Below, piece by piece: positions 1 to 10,400 of a stretch of DNA of 64,000 nt. A program made the position numbers and the translations under genes. The notes below the pieces were generated by a model that had not been told where the DNA came from, searched no databases, and saw nothing but the letters and a program-made list of their open reading frames with translations. Each line of letters starts with the position of its first letter. The stretch's first letter is position 1. Source of the DNA: Mytilisepta virgata (Eukaryota > Mollusca > Bivalvia > Mytilida > Mytilidae). The DNA lies in the NCBI GenBank assembly GCA_028015205.1, contig CM051518.1, positions 34,438,001 to 34,502,000 of the forward strand. The letters are read 5' to 3'.

Positions 1-600
1 TAGCAATCACTGACAGGTTTAGATCAGAGGAAAGCAGAGTACCAGGACAGGAGAAAACAATTACTGACATGAAAACTAGCAATCACTGACAGGTTTAGAT
101 CAGAGGAAAGCAGAGTACCAGGACAGGAGAAAACAATTACTGACATGAAAACTAGCAATCACTGACAGGTTTAGATCAGAGGAAAGCAGAGTACCAGGAC
201 AGGAGAAAACAATTACTGACATGAAAACTAGCAATCACTGACAGGTTTAGATCAGAGAAAAGCAGAGTACCAGGACAGGAGAAAACAATTACTGACATGA
301 AAACTAGCAATCACTGACAGGTTTAGATCAGAGGAAAGCAGAGTACCAGGACAGGAGAAAACAATTACTGACATGAAAACTAGCAATCACTGACATGTTT
401 AGATCAGAGAAATGCAGAGTACCAGGTGAAAACAATTACTGACATGAAAACTAGCAATCACTGACATGCTTAGATCAGAGGAATGCAGAGTACCAGGAGA
501 AAACAATTACTGACATGAAAACTAGCAATAACTGTAAGACCAGACTAAAGCAAAATACCAGGAGAAAACAATTATTTATATGAAAACTAGCAATAACTTT
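1..600. repeat. 76-bp tandem satellite, decaying to the right
   Basis: The first five units (starting at 1, 77, 153, 229 and 305) are almost identical, with a period of exactly 76 bp. Each contains the phrases TAGCAATCACTGACAGG and GAGAAAACAATTACTGAC. From about 381 the units shorten, by loss of a few bases after ACCAGG, and accumulate changes until the pattern fades near 600. The array runs off the left edge, so its true length is unknown. It lies in the intron downstream of SCCPDH exon 4. Nothing suggests it is coding. Confidence 0.95.
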
Positions 601-843
601 TAGGTTACGATCATAGTCAAATTAAATAGTGCTTTTTTCCATTATTTTCAATGAAAATATCATCTTTGGTGTTACTGATATTTCAAAATTTATCTTTTTG
701 AAATGACCCTGGACCTCAATGGGCCCTTTCAGGACTGAGAACATAGCTTTCAAATTCTACTAGCAAGTATTAATGGTACATCATAAACTTGTTTACTGAT
801 CTACAAAAATTTGTCATTAGTGCAAAAAACATTACATAGAAAA

Positions 844-1203
844 CCAGACGCTCCATGGAGCCTGAATTGCTCCGCTGGATTTGATGTGACCACAACTGAC
901 AAAGCACTTCTAGAAGATCTGTAAGGAATTGTTCTACAATGTCCAGCACTTCTAGAAAAGATATGTAAAGTAGTTTCCGACAAGAAAAGCTTTGAAGATA
1001 AGTCCAATTAGAAAGAATTATCTGCCCTTGGTAGCCATGTTGAATATCAAAACATAAGTTTTGTACAGAACCATCCAATTAACATTTCTGCCAAGTTTGG
1101 TTCAATTTGGACTGGTGGTTTCAGAGAAGAAGATGAAAATGGACGGAAGACGCAAAGTGATGGCAAAAGCTCACATGGCCTTTTAGGCCAGGTGTGCTAA
1201 AAA
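844..1203 (-). mobile_element. Helitron-like element, family A, short copy
   Basis: Read on the minus strand, the copy starts with TTTTAGCACACCTGGCC and the palindrome partner GGCCATGTGAGC, then the usual phrase GCCATCACTTTGCGTC. It ends with the hairpin AGGCTCCATGGAGC, then CTGG and T. The short interior (about 250 bp) has only about one core unit, with an internal repeat around AGCACTTCTAGAA. Other copies of the family are at 11530, 28762, 30856, 43519, 45223 and 51431. Its 102-codon open frame is repeat sequence, not a gene. Confidence 0.8.
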
Positions 1204-1317
1204 GGCCAATAAAAATGATAATTATTATACTTAATTAAATTTCCTTCCATAGCTTTATCTTATTGACAACCATTTCAGAATTAAATATATATCTATGTCT
1301 CTCTTATTCTTTTGTAC

Positions 1318-1447
1318 CTTCAAATTTTCTCTGTGCAAACACAACTCCAATATCAGCAGGTATACTGTCGAATCCACAAGCACCAATGACGTAGACACCT
1401 GATTCTCTGGCTTTGTTGTTATACATCAACTGCATCTTCTCCAGGTA
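1318..1447 (-). CDS. SCCPDH: SCCPDH coding exon 4
   Basis: Acceptor GACAG|TACCTG and donor GAAG|GTACAA. It encodes YLEKMQLMYNN followed by GVYVIGACGFDSIPAD. The 130-bp length leaves phase 1, so at least one more exon lies to the left of the window. Confidence 0.93.
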
Positions 1448-4400
1448 CTGTCAGTAAAATCAATACATGTATAACAAATAGAGGATCTGTCCTGACTGGG
1501 CTGCTCTACATGTATCTACTTTATATTTTCATTTCAGAATAGTGTGGTGTCAATTAGTGATATAAAAAATTTGCTTGATTGATCAGTACATGATGTGATA
1601 GTATTCAATTCATATTTTGATTGGTCTGTTATCTTGATGAGCACATTTTTCCTTGCTTTGCGACGGCTGATATCACTCAGAAATGAGTGTTAGAATACTA
1701 ATACAACAGCACTTAACATTATATTACAAACATGAGCAAGATAATCTGAAATACTAATTAATGGTACACAATATTGTACCCAAGATATAATCAAAGGTTT
1801 ACTATACATGTACATGGCATAATATGTAAATAATTGATAAATCTTATTTATACCCCTTCTAATTTTTATCTCAGTTAACTCAGTGGCAAGTCTTCCAGGG
1901 AAGACATGTGTCACCTAATTTTATACTAGATACCCTAAGTATCTTTCAGAATAAGTTTTGAATCATCATTAACTCAAAAAGTTTTAATCTTATTTTCACC
2001 ACAAAGTATACATGGATGGATGAATTATTGTTTAACGTCCAGTGGCAACCAGGTGCATATCAGGACGAGAACATGTTGATATGATAATGAATATGATCCC
2101 TGCTTTGTACTAGACCGACACGCTAAGTCGGATTTTTAATGTGCTAGCTCACGAGGTAACTGTCCGCAGGAAGACATATCACCTCACTCGGACACATTAT
2201 ACTGACTCCGAGCCGACCAGTCTTTGCTCTTACTCCTAGATGCTGCGTGCCTGGCGGAGAAGCAGCAAATAACAATTTTAATGTCTTTGGTTTGACCCGG
2301 CCGGGGATCGAACCCGTGACCTTCCGCACTCGGGGGGAGCACGCTACCACGAGACCACCAAGGCGGTCTACAAAGTACACAAATCGTTTGACCATCATAA
2401 GAAACAACTATGTTAAGTTTCATGAAATTTGGATAAGTTGTTCTCAAGTTATGGTGCGACATGTTTACGACGGACAGACGGATAGACGGACGCCGGACAT
2501 TTGTATACCATAATACTGTGTAGGTAAAAGAGTAATTTTTCAATAACAAGAGTGGACACATTAAAAAACAAATTGCCTGACACAGAATAAAGATTATTCA
2601 TTACTTGACTTTGTAGCTCATAGGGAACGCATTTTAGAAATAGTTATGGTCATGTGACATTTGTCTCAAAAATCTGATTCAAGTCATTGTGTTCAAGGTC
2701 AGCTGACAAGTCTCAAACTGGTGTGTACCCATCAAGGGGTATCTATAGACCAAAATTGGTGTGCCTTGGTTTTAAATTTGCTAAGAAATGGGCTTATTTG
2801 TAAAACTCAGACAAATGTCAATCAAGCATGAAATTGAGGTCAGGTGACAATGTTTTCTACGATACTCAGGCCTATATATCTTACCTTTCACCACATTTGT
2901 GAGAGGCAAGACAAAAACTAATTCTAAATATAAACTAAGTAAGGCCATGGAAAACTGATTGTTGGTTTCCCCTAAACTGATTAGCTCTGTTTTCACCTTC
3001 CAGGTAAATTCTTTTTTTCCACAAATGTAAAAATAATATAGAAAATCTTTGGATTTATTTTGAGGCAATTATTGTCTAACCATCGATTAGAAGCTTTTAT
3101 AACATGGTGAATGTTTTAAAATAACTTTTTTTAGGGAATCATGAACAAAACTGGTTTCAAGAATTTTCAGTGAAACTAACCTTTATTTCAAATTTCTAAT
3201 GAAATGACTTTTTTTACAGAATTATTCCCGACCCAAAACCATTACATTTGTAAATTCACAAAACAAAAAAATATCCTGCAAACCCTTAAACATTTTCACA
3301 TGTTAGGGGAAAACAACAATCAATATTTTATGGCCTAATTTTACCAATGAACATTAAGAGAAAAAATGTCTATAGAATTTCCCAATAAAACTTAACTGGC
3401 AATTCCCAATTATGCCTAAGAACCCTAAATAGTCATGAACCATGTGTACAATATCATATATGAATTGCTATAAAAAAATAAAAATATTTAATACTTACTT
3501 GTGGTTCCCCACTAATATCTAGATGACTAGCACCACCTTCAATACAGGCTTTCACTACTTTTTCTCCATGGAAACGATACTAAAAAAAATATCATTTAAT
3601 CAAGCTATTGTTCATCTTCATGTATAAATCTTTACACTTGTATTTCTGTGGCTGTCCTTGGTCTTCTAGTTACATGTATCTAATGTTAACATGAAAAATT
3701 TTCTGGAAATTTTTAAGACCAATTATTACTACCTGTCTGGACACCTAAAGTTGCAGGGTCAACTGCAATCAAATTTAAATGAAATTACTCTTTAGCAGTT
3801 TATATATAAAATGTTATTGAATAAATGGCAAAAGACTTGAGATGTAATAATTCTTTTCTTCTGATTTGTTTTTATATCCCATGGTGAGGTAGACTAGATT
3901 TGTAACAGCTAATATGTAATAATGTAAAATTTCTCATCTGATCACAGGAAGATATATGAATGTTATAAAAATATTTATAAATTATAAAATAATAACTCAC
4001 TGGTCCAACACAATTCAACAAAACCTTTGCTTGTTTTGCCATATCTAACAGGGAATCATGACTGCTGCTGTCTGCTATTATAATTGGAATACTCTCTAGT
4101 TCTTTTCCTGATATAAAATAACATTTCACACAATTCAATTGAACTGTTTTAAAAATCTGTAACTTCATACATGTATATGAAATAGCAGCAATTACTGTCT
4201 AAAAACTATAAGTTGTTTGAGCAAAGCTCATAAATGTATATCCCCTGTCGTATCTTGGAAAAATGATGATTGGATTTTGAAGATCATTCATTTTGGAGGA
4301 GATTGCGGGCAGATATGAAAAAAATTGTCACATGTAAGTATTATTAATTGATTTTTAATCGTGGTAGGGATAGGCAATCCAGGATGGCGACTTATATCCC

Positions 4401-7009
4401 TTTAGGATTTTTTAGTATAATGACGTGGGGAGCACATTGATAATAAATGCAGAATATTCGTTGTTATAATAAGGAGATATCAACTTCCTATCCTGCCAAT
4501 TTTCAAATCTCTTAAATTTTTTTTCCTGATTGCTCTTTTTACATGAGTTTTTCATATTTCTTTATCGAAATGGTTATAATTAGTTCTGAAAGCTTCTTCC
4601 TCTTCTGGTCAAGGTAAACATAAGGTTATGGAAATACCGCAAAATATTGTAAATTTCATTTGTTTTTTTATAAAATGAGAGTCTGTAGTTTAGAGGTAGT
4701 GATTAACTATTTTGTGTTATTTCAATTTATTTCCACATGCATGATGTATATTTTTAGATTATATATATGATATATGTTTCATAAGAACAATTGGACTGTA
4801 TTGGTCTTATTACTGTACCTAGCGAGTCTCTAATCCCATGCTAAGGGTAACTTCAGAGCTCCAGATAAGCTGCATTTCTGCGTAATTACGCAATTAAAAG
4901 TTGATAAAACGCAATAAAAATTATGGTCAAGCGTTTGATGACCCATTATATCTGACCAATTATGCAAATAAACAGGAGGATCATACGTTTTAACCCATTT
5001 CTTTTTCTTTAATTGGTGTTAAAAAACGCATTTTAAAAAATATCAGAAGTAAACAAATAAGACTTTCGGAATCTCTTGGGCTGACCTAGACTTGCCACAA
5101 GTCTTTCTGGAAGTTTTGATCCCTTTAAAAAGTATTTGCTATGATAATGTACAGAGTACTATCAAATACTTGTTTACTATCCAGCTGCGGTACAGAGACT
5201 TACAGAGAGACTTGTGGCAAGTCTAATGTTATCTCTATTGTTGAAGGAGGAGGGGTATCAATAATCATCATAATCACTATATAAATCACTGTAAATACAC
5301 TCTTATAATTGTAATTCTTTTTTCTGCTCTCTATGGGTGCTGTGATTTTTGTATTTGTCGAAGTTTGGGTATCAGTTTGGGGTTGGTCTTTTCACCGCTG
5401 AACACCACAAAACACCCTAAAAAAACACTGAACAGTTGGAAAAGTAAGTTACAATGATATAAAACAAGTTTATTTGGATATTTTAGTGAGCATATTTGTT
5501 ATTTACCTGTAATTATCGAAAAATAAAACTGAAAGAAGTGTCAATGACTTCAATTGTGTATGTTATATGATTGTTATTTTAATGTTTAATTTGAACTTTT
5601 ATTAAAGAAAAATTACAGAAAAAAAAACATTGTTCATTTTTTTGTTTAGTGTGATATTCCAATTTCAATAACTTGGCTTAAGTATTATGTAATATATATA
5701 CAGTGATATATGTATATATTTCTACAAATTTAATCTAGTCTTAGAAGGGCGGTTTTTCATCTTGGGGCACTATTATATGAAAATTGAATCCCAGCTCTAG
5801 AATTTTACTAACCTTCACAAGATTTCTTTTTAGTCTGTGGTTAGGCCAACTAAAATTAATTAGTAGATTTTCATCCAGCTTTTTGAAAAAAATGGGGCGG
5901 GTGGGAGGATTTTATTTTTTATTTCATATGAAACTATTTTGTAAGGTGTTATTAATATGTAAACGTCATAAAATGGCTTATATATGTTTTTATTCCAGAA
6001 ACATGCACAATAGAAATTTCAACTCCAATCTCTGCAGACTTAAGCTGACAAAAAGACATCTAAAGGTCACAAAAATAGTTGAATCACGAAAACCATGTTG
6101 AATTGTTACAGGAAGTTAACAAAAAACGAAATTATTGACACGGATACCGGTTACGGAGATGAACAAAATCCGGAAATCGTAAATTTTAGAAAATAAAAAA
6201 AATCGGGGCGGCACGATTTTCGAGGGGCGGGCGGGGATGAAAATCTATCAATTAATTTTAATTGGACTTATGGTTATATTTATCTTTCTAAAAACTCAAA
6301 CAACAGAAAGTGGAAGCACTGTTATTTACTAAAAAGTCTACATCAGTCAATGAAAGATGTTGACAAGCATAGTGGTACCACGAGTTGCAGGAGTCACACT
6401 GAACGAAATTATTAAATTTATTTGTTCAAATATTATTTTGGTAATTACTAGCAATATTTAGGGTGTTCGGTGGTGTTTCTCGGTGTTCGGCGGTGTTCAG
6501 TGGTATTTGTTGGTTAAAATACCTACCAATCAGTTTGAAGTGCTACATGTATGCCATCAAAAAAGTTTCAACAGACCAGTCACCATGTGAAATCTCATGA
6601 AGCCATTTTGGTTCAGGTGTAAAAGTACGCGAAATAAGCTATAGTCTGGGAAAAATATATTATTTTTGGGCTTATGTCATCTCTATTAACTAATATAAAA
6701 AGGTACAACATGGAAAGTGAGTTTTTATTTGTATTGGTATTTAGCAATTTTAGAGAAACCTTCCAAAATGGCGCTTTCCAGGTTGCATCTGTTTCATATT
6801 ATTAATGAAATATAGCCATAAGCAGATAAGTCACCTGTCGTTTTTGAAGCATTTGAGAGAGTTTTCTGTAGTTTTTCCATCGATCGCCCAGCAACCGCCC
6901 ATGTCAAACCGGGTTCTTCGTCTGAAATGCGTGCAACCTCTTCTACTACAAATTGCCCTGTGAATCCAGTGGCACCAAATACCACAAAATCATATTTCTC
7001 CTCTGACAT
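1318..7009 (-). CDS. SCCPDH: Saccharopine dehydrogenase-like oxidoreductase (SCCPDH), 5' four coding exons
   Basis: Four exons join in frame as complement(1318..1447, 3499..3579, 4001..4107, 6835..7009), giving about 164 residues of a protein that is usually about 430 residues long. The N-terminus is a Rossmann nucleotide-binding fold with GATGFTG at residues 12-18, followed by AVAGRS. The family signatures NCVGP (about 90-94), YRFHGE, DISGEPQ (about 115-121) and GFDSIPAD all follow in order, as in animal SCCPDH. All junctions are GT-AG and reading frame is kept across them. The start ATG at 7009 immediately precedes the Rossmann strand, as in homologues. Exon 4 ends in phase 1 and the gene continues beyond base 1. 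In mammals the protein is found on membranes and lipid droplets; its substrate is not established, and the name reflects homology rather than demonstrated saccharopine dehydrogenase activity. It is divergent from POLR2I, 344 bp away. Its introns hold a SINE, a Harbinger-type MITE and a TA-flanked MITE. Confidence 0.94.
2001..2381 (-). mobile_element. tRNA-derived SINE with 12-bp target-site duplication
   Basis: On the minus strand a tRNA-like head begins near 2369 with GGTCTCGTGGTAGCGTGC (A-box region) and carries the B-box GGTTCGATCCC (2314-2304). A conserved body of about 250 bp follows, including ATGTCTTCCTGCGG and TTAGCGTGTCGGTCTAG, and the copy ends in TGGACGTTAAACAAT. The flanks are ACAAAGTATACA (2001-2012) and ACAAAGTACACA (2370-2381), a 12-bp duplication with one mismatch. 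It sits in SCCPDH intron 3. Overlapping open frames on both strands are shadows of this element. Confidence 0.9.
2382..2530 (-). repeat. Fragment of dispersed repeat that hosted the SINE
   Basis: Sequence such as GTTTCATGAAATTTGG and GACGGACAGACGGATAG is typical of the interior and end of molluscan dispersed elements, here in reverse orientation. The same repeat seems to resume to the left of the SINE (1970-2000), so the SINE landed inside it. No element end could be placed. Confidence 0.5.
2531..3498. other. SCCPDH intron 3, right part: no feature seen
   Basis: AT-rich intron sequence without a convincing open frame, terminal inverted repeat or tandem repeat. Confidence 0.6.
3499..3579 (-). 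CDS. SCCPDH: SCCPDH coding exon 3
   Basis: A 27-codon exon, phase 0 at both ends, between acceptor TTTTAG|TATCGT and donor CAA|GTAAGT. It starts YRFHGEKVVKACIEGG and ends DISGEPQ, colinear with animal SCCPDH proteins. Confidence 0.93.
4001..4107 (-). CDS. SCCPDH: SCCPDH coding exon 2
   Basis: The acceptor is ATATCAG|GAAAAG (AG at 4109-4108) and the donor CCA|GTGAGT. The exon encodes the segment ending MAKQAKVLLNCVGP, which closes the first half of the Rossmann domain. Phase 1 entry completes the glycine codon split with exon 1. Confidence 0.93.
5087..5225. mobile_element. TA-flanked foldback MITE (Tc1/mariner-like)
   Basis: The inverted ends GACTTGCCACAAGTCT match over about 20 bases and are flanked by TA on both sides (5087-5088 and 5224-5225). 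The terminal motif ACTTGCCACAAGT is itself a small palindrome. It is 139 bp long with no coding capacity and lies in SCCPDH intron 1. The superfamily is inferred only from the TA duplication. Confidence 0.8.
5393..6503. repeat. Inverted GTGTTC-rich arms around a 1.1-kb segment
   Basis: The left arm (5393-5420) reads ACCGCTGAACACC..AACACCCTAAA. The right arm (6456-6503) carries the reverse complement TTTAGGGTGTTCGGTGG plus further GGTGTTC repeats. This could be a decayed DNA transposon; no target duplication was found. The Harbinger-type MITE at 5844 lies inside. Confidence 0.5.
5841..6270. mobile_element. PIF/Harbinger-type MITE with TTA duplication
   Basis: The element proper is 5844-6267 (424 bp), flanked by TTA at 5841-5843 and 6268-6270. 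The terminal inverted repeats are about 33 bp: the left end begins GGCCAACTAAAATTAATT, and the right end, read inward, begins GTCCAATTAAAATTAATT, both running on to GATTTTCATCC. G-rich blocks (GGGGCGG) lie inside each arm. A 3-bp TTA duplication and GGCC-type ends fit the PIF/Harbinger superfamily. There is no coding capacity. Confidence 0.85.
6835..7009 (-). CDS. SCCPDH: SCCPDH coding exon 1
   Basis: ATG at 7009-7007; the exon encodes 58 codons plus one base, including the Rossmann motif GATGFTG. The donor is ACAG|GTGACT, with GT at 6834-6833. Reading on past the donor gives a short tail and a stop, which supports the boundary. Confidence 0.94.
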
Positions 7010-7353
7010 TTCAAATTTTATGTTAGTGATGCACAGAGAAAATATGCAGACTATTTGCCAGGCTGTCGGCGATAAAAAAGTCCCTTACGTACCTGAGAAA
7101 AGGGATATGTGCAAAAGCCTGTTTATTTTTTCCCAAAGAATATATACCTTATTAGAAAAATAGGGATCAAAAGATCATTCGACAGTTCAAAATTGATTAA
7201 AAATTAAATGATATAAAACATATTTATTATAAGAGCAAACAATTTTATTTCCCAAATGAAATGGAAAGTCTGAAATCATAATTGTTAATGCTGTAAGGGG
7301 GGTTCAATCTTGAAGAACGTTGTGAAACTAACACACTTCTGTAAAGAAAAAAC
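7010..7353. promoter_or_regulatory. Divergent SCCPDH / POLR2I intergenic promoter region
   Basis: 344 bp separate the two start codons, which face away from each other, so this interval must hold both 5' UTRs and core promoters, unless a non-coding first exon lies elsewhere. No canonical TATA box at a convincing position is seen. Transcription start sites cannot be placed from sequence alone. Confidence 0.6.
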
Positions 7354-7418
7354 ATGGATATTTATGAGACTCACGATGACGGACCTGGCTTTGTAGGAAT
7401 TAAATTCTGCAAAGAATG
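7354..7418 (+). CDS. POLR2I: POLR2I coding exon 1
   Basis: ATGGATATTTATGAG opens the exon; it ends GAATG|GTATTT, splitting the codon for zinc ligand C22. It encodes the FVGIKFC segment. Confidence 0.93.
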
Positions 7419-10400
7419 GTATTTTTTCAAAAAAGAAATTCTAATTTTATTCTTTAAAGTACAGGCATTTGTTTTACACACTGGTTTTTGTATAAAAAAA
7501 AAACAAATGTTGTATTTTAAAGTCAAACACTGAGTTGCCAAAGGCAAAAGTCAAGCCAAACCACAGGCAAAATTTTGTTTTAAACAAAAACAGCCCCATA
7601 CACTAATACACAACATTAGTGTATAGGTATAAATGTGAAACACAAAGAATCGTAATCAGGGTCCGTTCGCCCTACTTTGAGATGTTTTGAGGAAATGTTG
7701 ATTCTGAAAAAAACAAATAAGTAGATCTGAAATTTTTTTTCATTCGATATAGTCGGAACACAGCTAGAGACTCGTAATTATATGTTTTTTTGGTATTTAA
7801 CGAACTTTCGAGACTGGGGGCTCCCCGATCTACTATACCATAACAAAAGGGAGATATCAATTCCATGAGTGCCAAATTTTAAATCGTCATAATTTAACCC
7901 CACTTTACCACTTAAATCAAATTAGAAGGAACATGATAGGTCATATCAGTTTCTTGTATGAATCCTTCTAATCACATATTTTTGCTTTAACTTCTATGCA
8001 GTTAATTGAATTTAAAAATTTTAAATTTCCCAAAACAGACATCACCTCCTGTGTTGTGAAAAAATTGAAAAATTTTCACCATAGAAATCATGTTTACTTG
8101 TATAAGAATCAATGCATCGCTATTTGAGAATTATAAATAAAATAGATATATCTTAAAATAACTGTGAAAGTTTCATCCCCTAACCTGTGAAGAAAGAATA
8201 TACATATGCATGTAGTGTATTAGTTCTTAATACAAATTCCATGCATGTGACAAAAGTTTTAAAAAAGAAAGAAATCTGGCACTGCTTAAAAGTTCAAAGA
8301 AGACCCATAGCATATAGAACTCTCAATACTCTTGTTAGGGTAAATGGATATTTTGATAAATAATGTAGATTAAGATTAAATGTCCAATAAAATAATTTAA
8401 CCCTTTCTGGACATGTTTTTTATCAAAATTTAATCAATGTGTGGTTGCCGATGATCTCAGTCACTTTGACATTATCGTTTCTCCAAATTGATTAATAACA
8501 CCATTGCAATATATAAATATATTGCACATTAATTTCATAAGTGTTTGTCATAAAAATCAGGAATATGGAGGCACTCAGGGAGAGTTTGGTTAATCAAATA
8601 TAAAAATTTATGTGGTATTCTTACATTGCTACTCAAGGAATATTGGATTTATCAAATATTAATAGTTAAGTTACCAATTTTAAAGTCCTTACCAAGGGTT
8701 GGACTTTAAAATTTGATAATTTATCAATCTTGATTAGATAAATCCAAAAATCAATTGGTCATAGTGTAACAATCTATAGTTGTAAACAGCAATAGAAAGT
8801 AAAAAATAGAAAACCTAATGCTAACTAAAGTTCAGTTGGTCACCTTGACTGCAAAAAAGAGATGTATATGGTAAAAAATCCCATCAATGATTAACATGGT
8901 GGACAAGACATGTAAATTACCTGTTTGACCTTGGAAATAAACTTGTATTGGTAAAGAAGAAAATCACTAATATTTTGCTCCAGTTATTTATCAATTTTCT
9001 GCACTTTTTTGTTGTAGCAACAACATGTTGTACCCAAAGGAAGACAAAGAGAATAAGATTTTATTGTATGCTGTAAGTGAAGATTTGGAGTTTTTTGTTT
9101 ACTGTCAACATAATATGTAATTAACATGTCACACACAACTTTTATATAAGTTTTGTATGTTTATTCAGGAGTATAAGATTTTAATGAATGAAACCTAATA
9201 ATTACTAATAAATTTATGTCGCAGTATTATTGGTTTCACAGTTTAATATTTTGCAAGTAGTTCCGTAGTAGTAATTTTAAAACATCTTATATCTAAATAC
9301 AAAGTTTCAAGGAAATCAGTGACAAAGTATAACATCCTATATAGCTAGTTAATAACCCCTATAAATTTGGGCATATCTGAATATTATTTCACATTAGGGA
9401 CTACATGTACAGATAAAAATGTCTCTTTCACATGAAAATTTGAAGTCATCAGTGGCATACTGTTGTCTAATAAATATTGTTATTGGTATTAAACTTAGTG
9501 GTATTAAAATTGCTTTTCTTATTATATTATAAATTAGCACCAATTGACCCTGCTAATTAAATTATTTACTTTTCCCTCGTTTTGTTTGGTCAATAAGTGG
9601 TTACTTTAATGAATTGGCTTTTAATATGTATTACCTGAGGGTCAGGTTAAATAAAGGGGAGTTTTGGATACCGATAAAATTGGTTTTATGGAACTGTTGT
9701 TCAATTTCTTTATAAGGTTAATTTGATGATTTTATAGTAAATAATTACCATACCATATTTTCTTGTTCTGAATAGTTGAAAAAGGTTTTGATGGTAATTT
9801 TGAACATGCTTGTAATGGAAATGACTTACTTCAGATATTGTCATAGGACAGATAAACAATTTGTATTAGTTTTAGTACATTGACACCTAGTCTGAGATTG
9901 CTTTGACGTCTGATGGGCCCCAGCAGATCACAAAAAGGCTGTCTGACGCCAGAGCCATGGGCCCCAGCAGATCACAAAAAAGGCTGTCAGACGTCAGAGC
10001 AATCTCAGACTACTTGACACCATAGGATAAATAACAAACATGAAATTTATTAGTAAAGTGTTTGTTTCTATTTTTTTTTTCTTCTCTTGATTTGAATTTT
10101 ATCTAATTTCAGTGCCGTAACTGTGACTACCAACAAGTAGCAGACAATCCATGTATTTATGTTAACAAAATTACACATGAAGTTGAGTAAGTATTATACA
10201 TGAAGTAAGTACATAATATAGAGTATACATTTATACCAAAGTTTTTACCAGGTAATCTGTGTACCTGGTATTTTTGTCTATAAATACCACAGAAGTAAAG
10301 TTGGTTTCACTTGATTAAGATACTGTAGTTTCTTAAGCTTGCAGTTTTTCTTTGTAAGTTACTAATTTATTGAACGTACTTATCGTCTTTAAGCTTAAGT

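Noticed and set aside
1..600. CRISPR-like array of regular repeats
   Set aside because: The whole 76-bp unit is repeated without unique spacers, and the window is clearly eukaryotic.
770..1078. 102-codon open frame on the minus strand
   Set aside because: It lies inside a family A dispersed element and has no recognisable protein features.
2296..2369. A functional tRNA gene on the minus strand
   Set aside because: A- and B-boxes are present, but the acceptor stem does not pair well and the sequence continues into a SINE body with target duplications.
2144..2561. Overlapping open frames with basic, proline-rich peptides
   Set aside because: They cover the SINE and its flanks; the peptides are translations of tRNA-like and repeat sequence.
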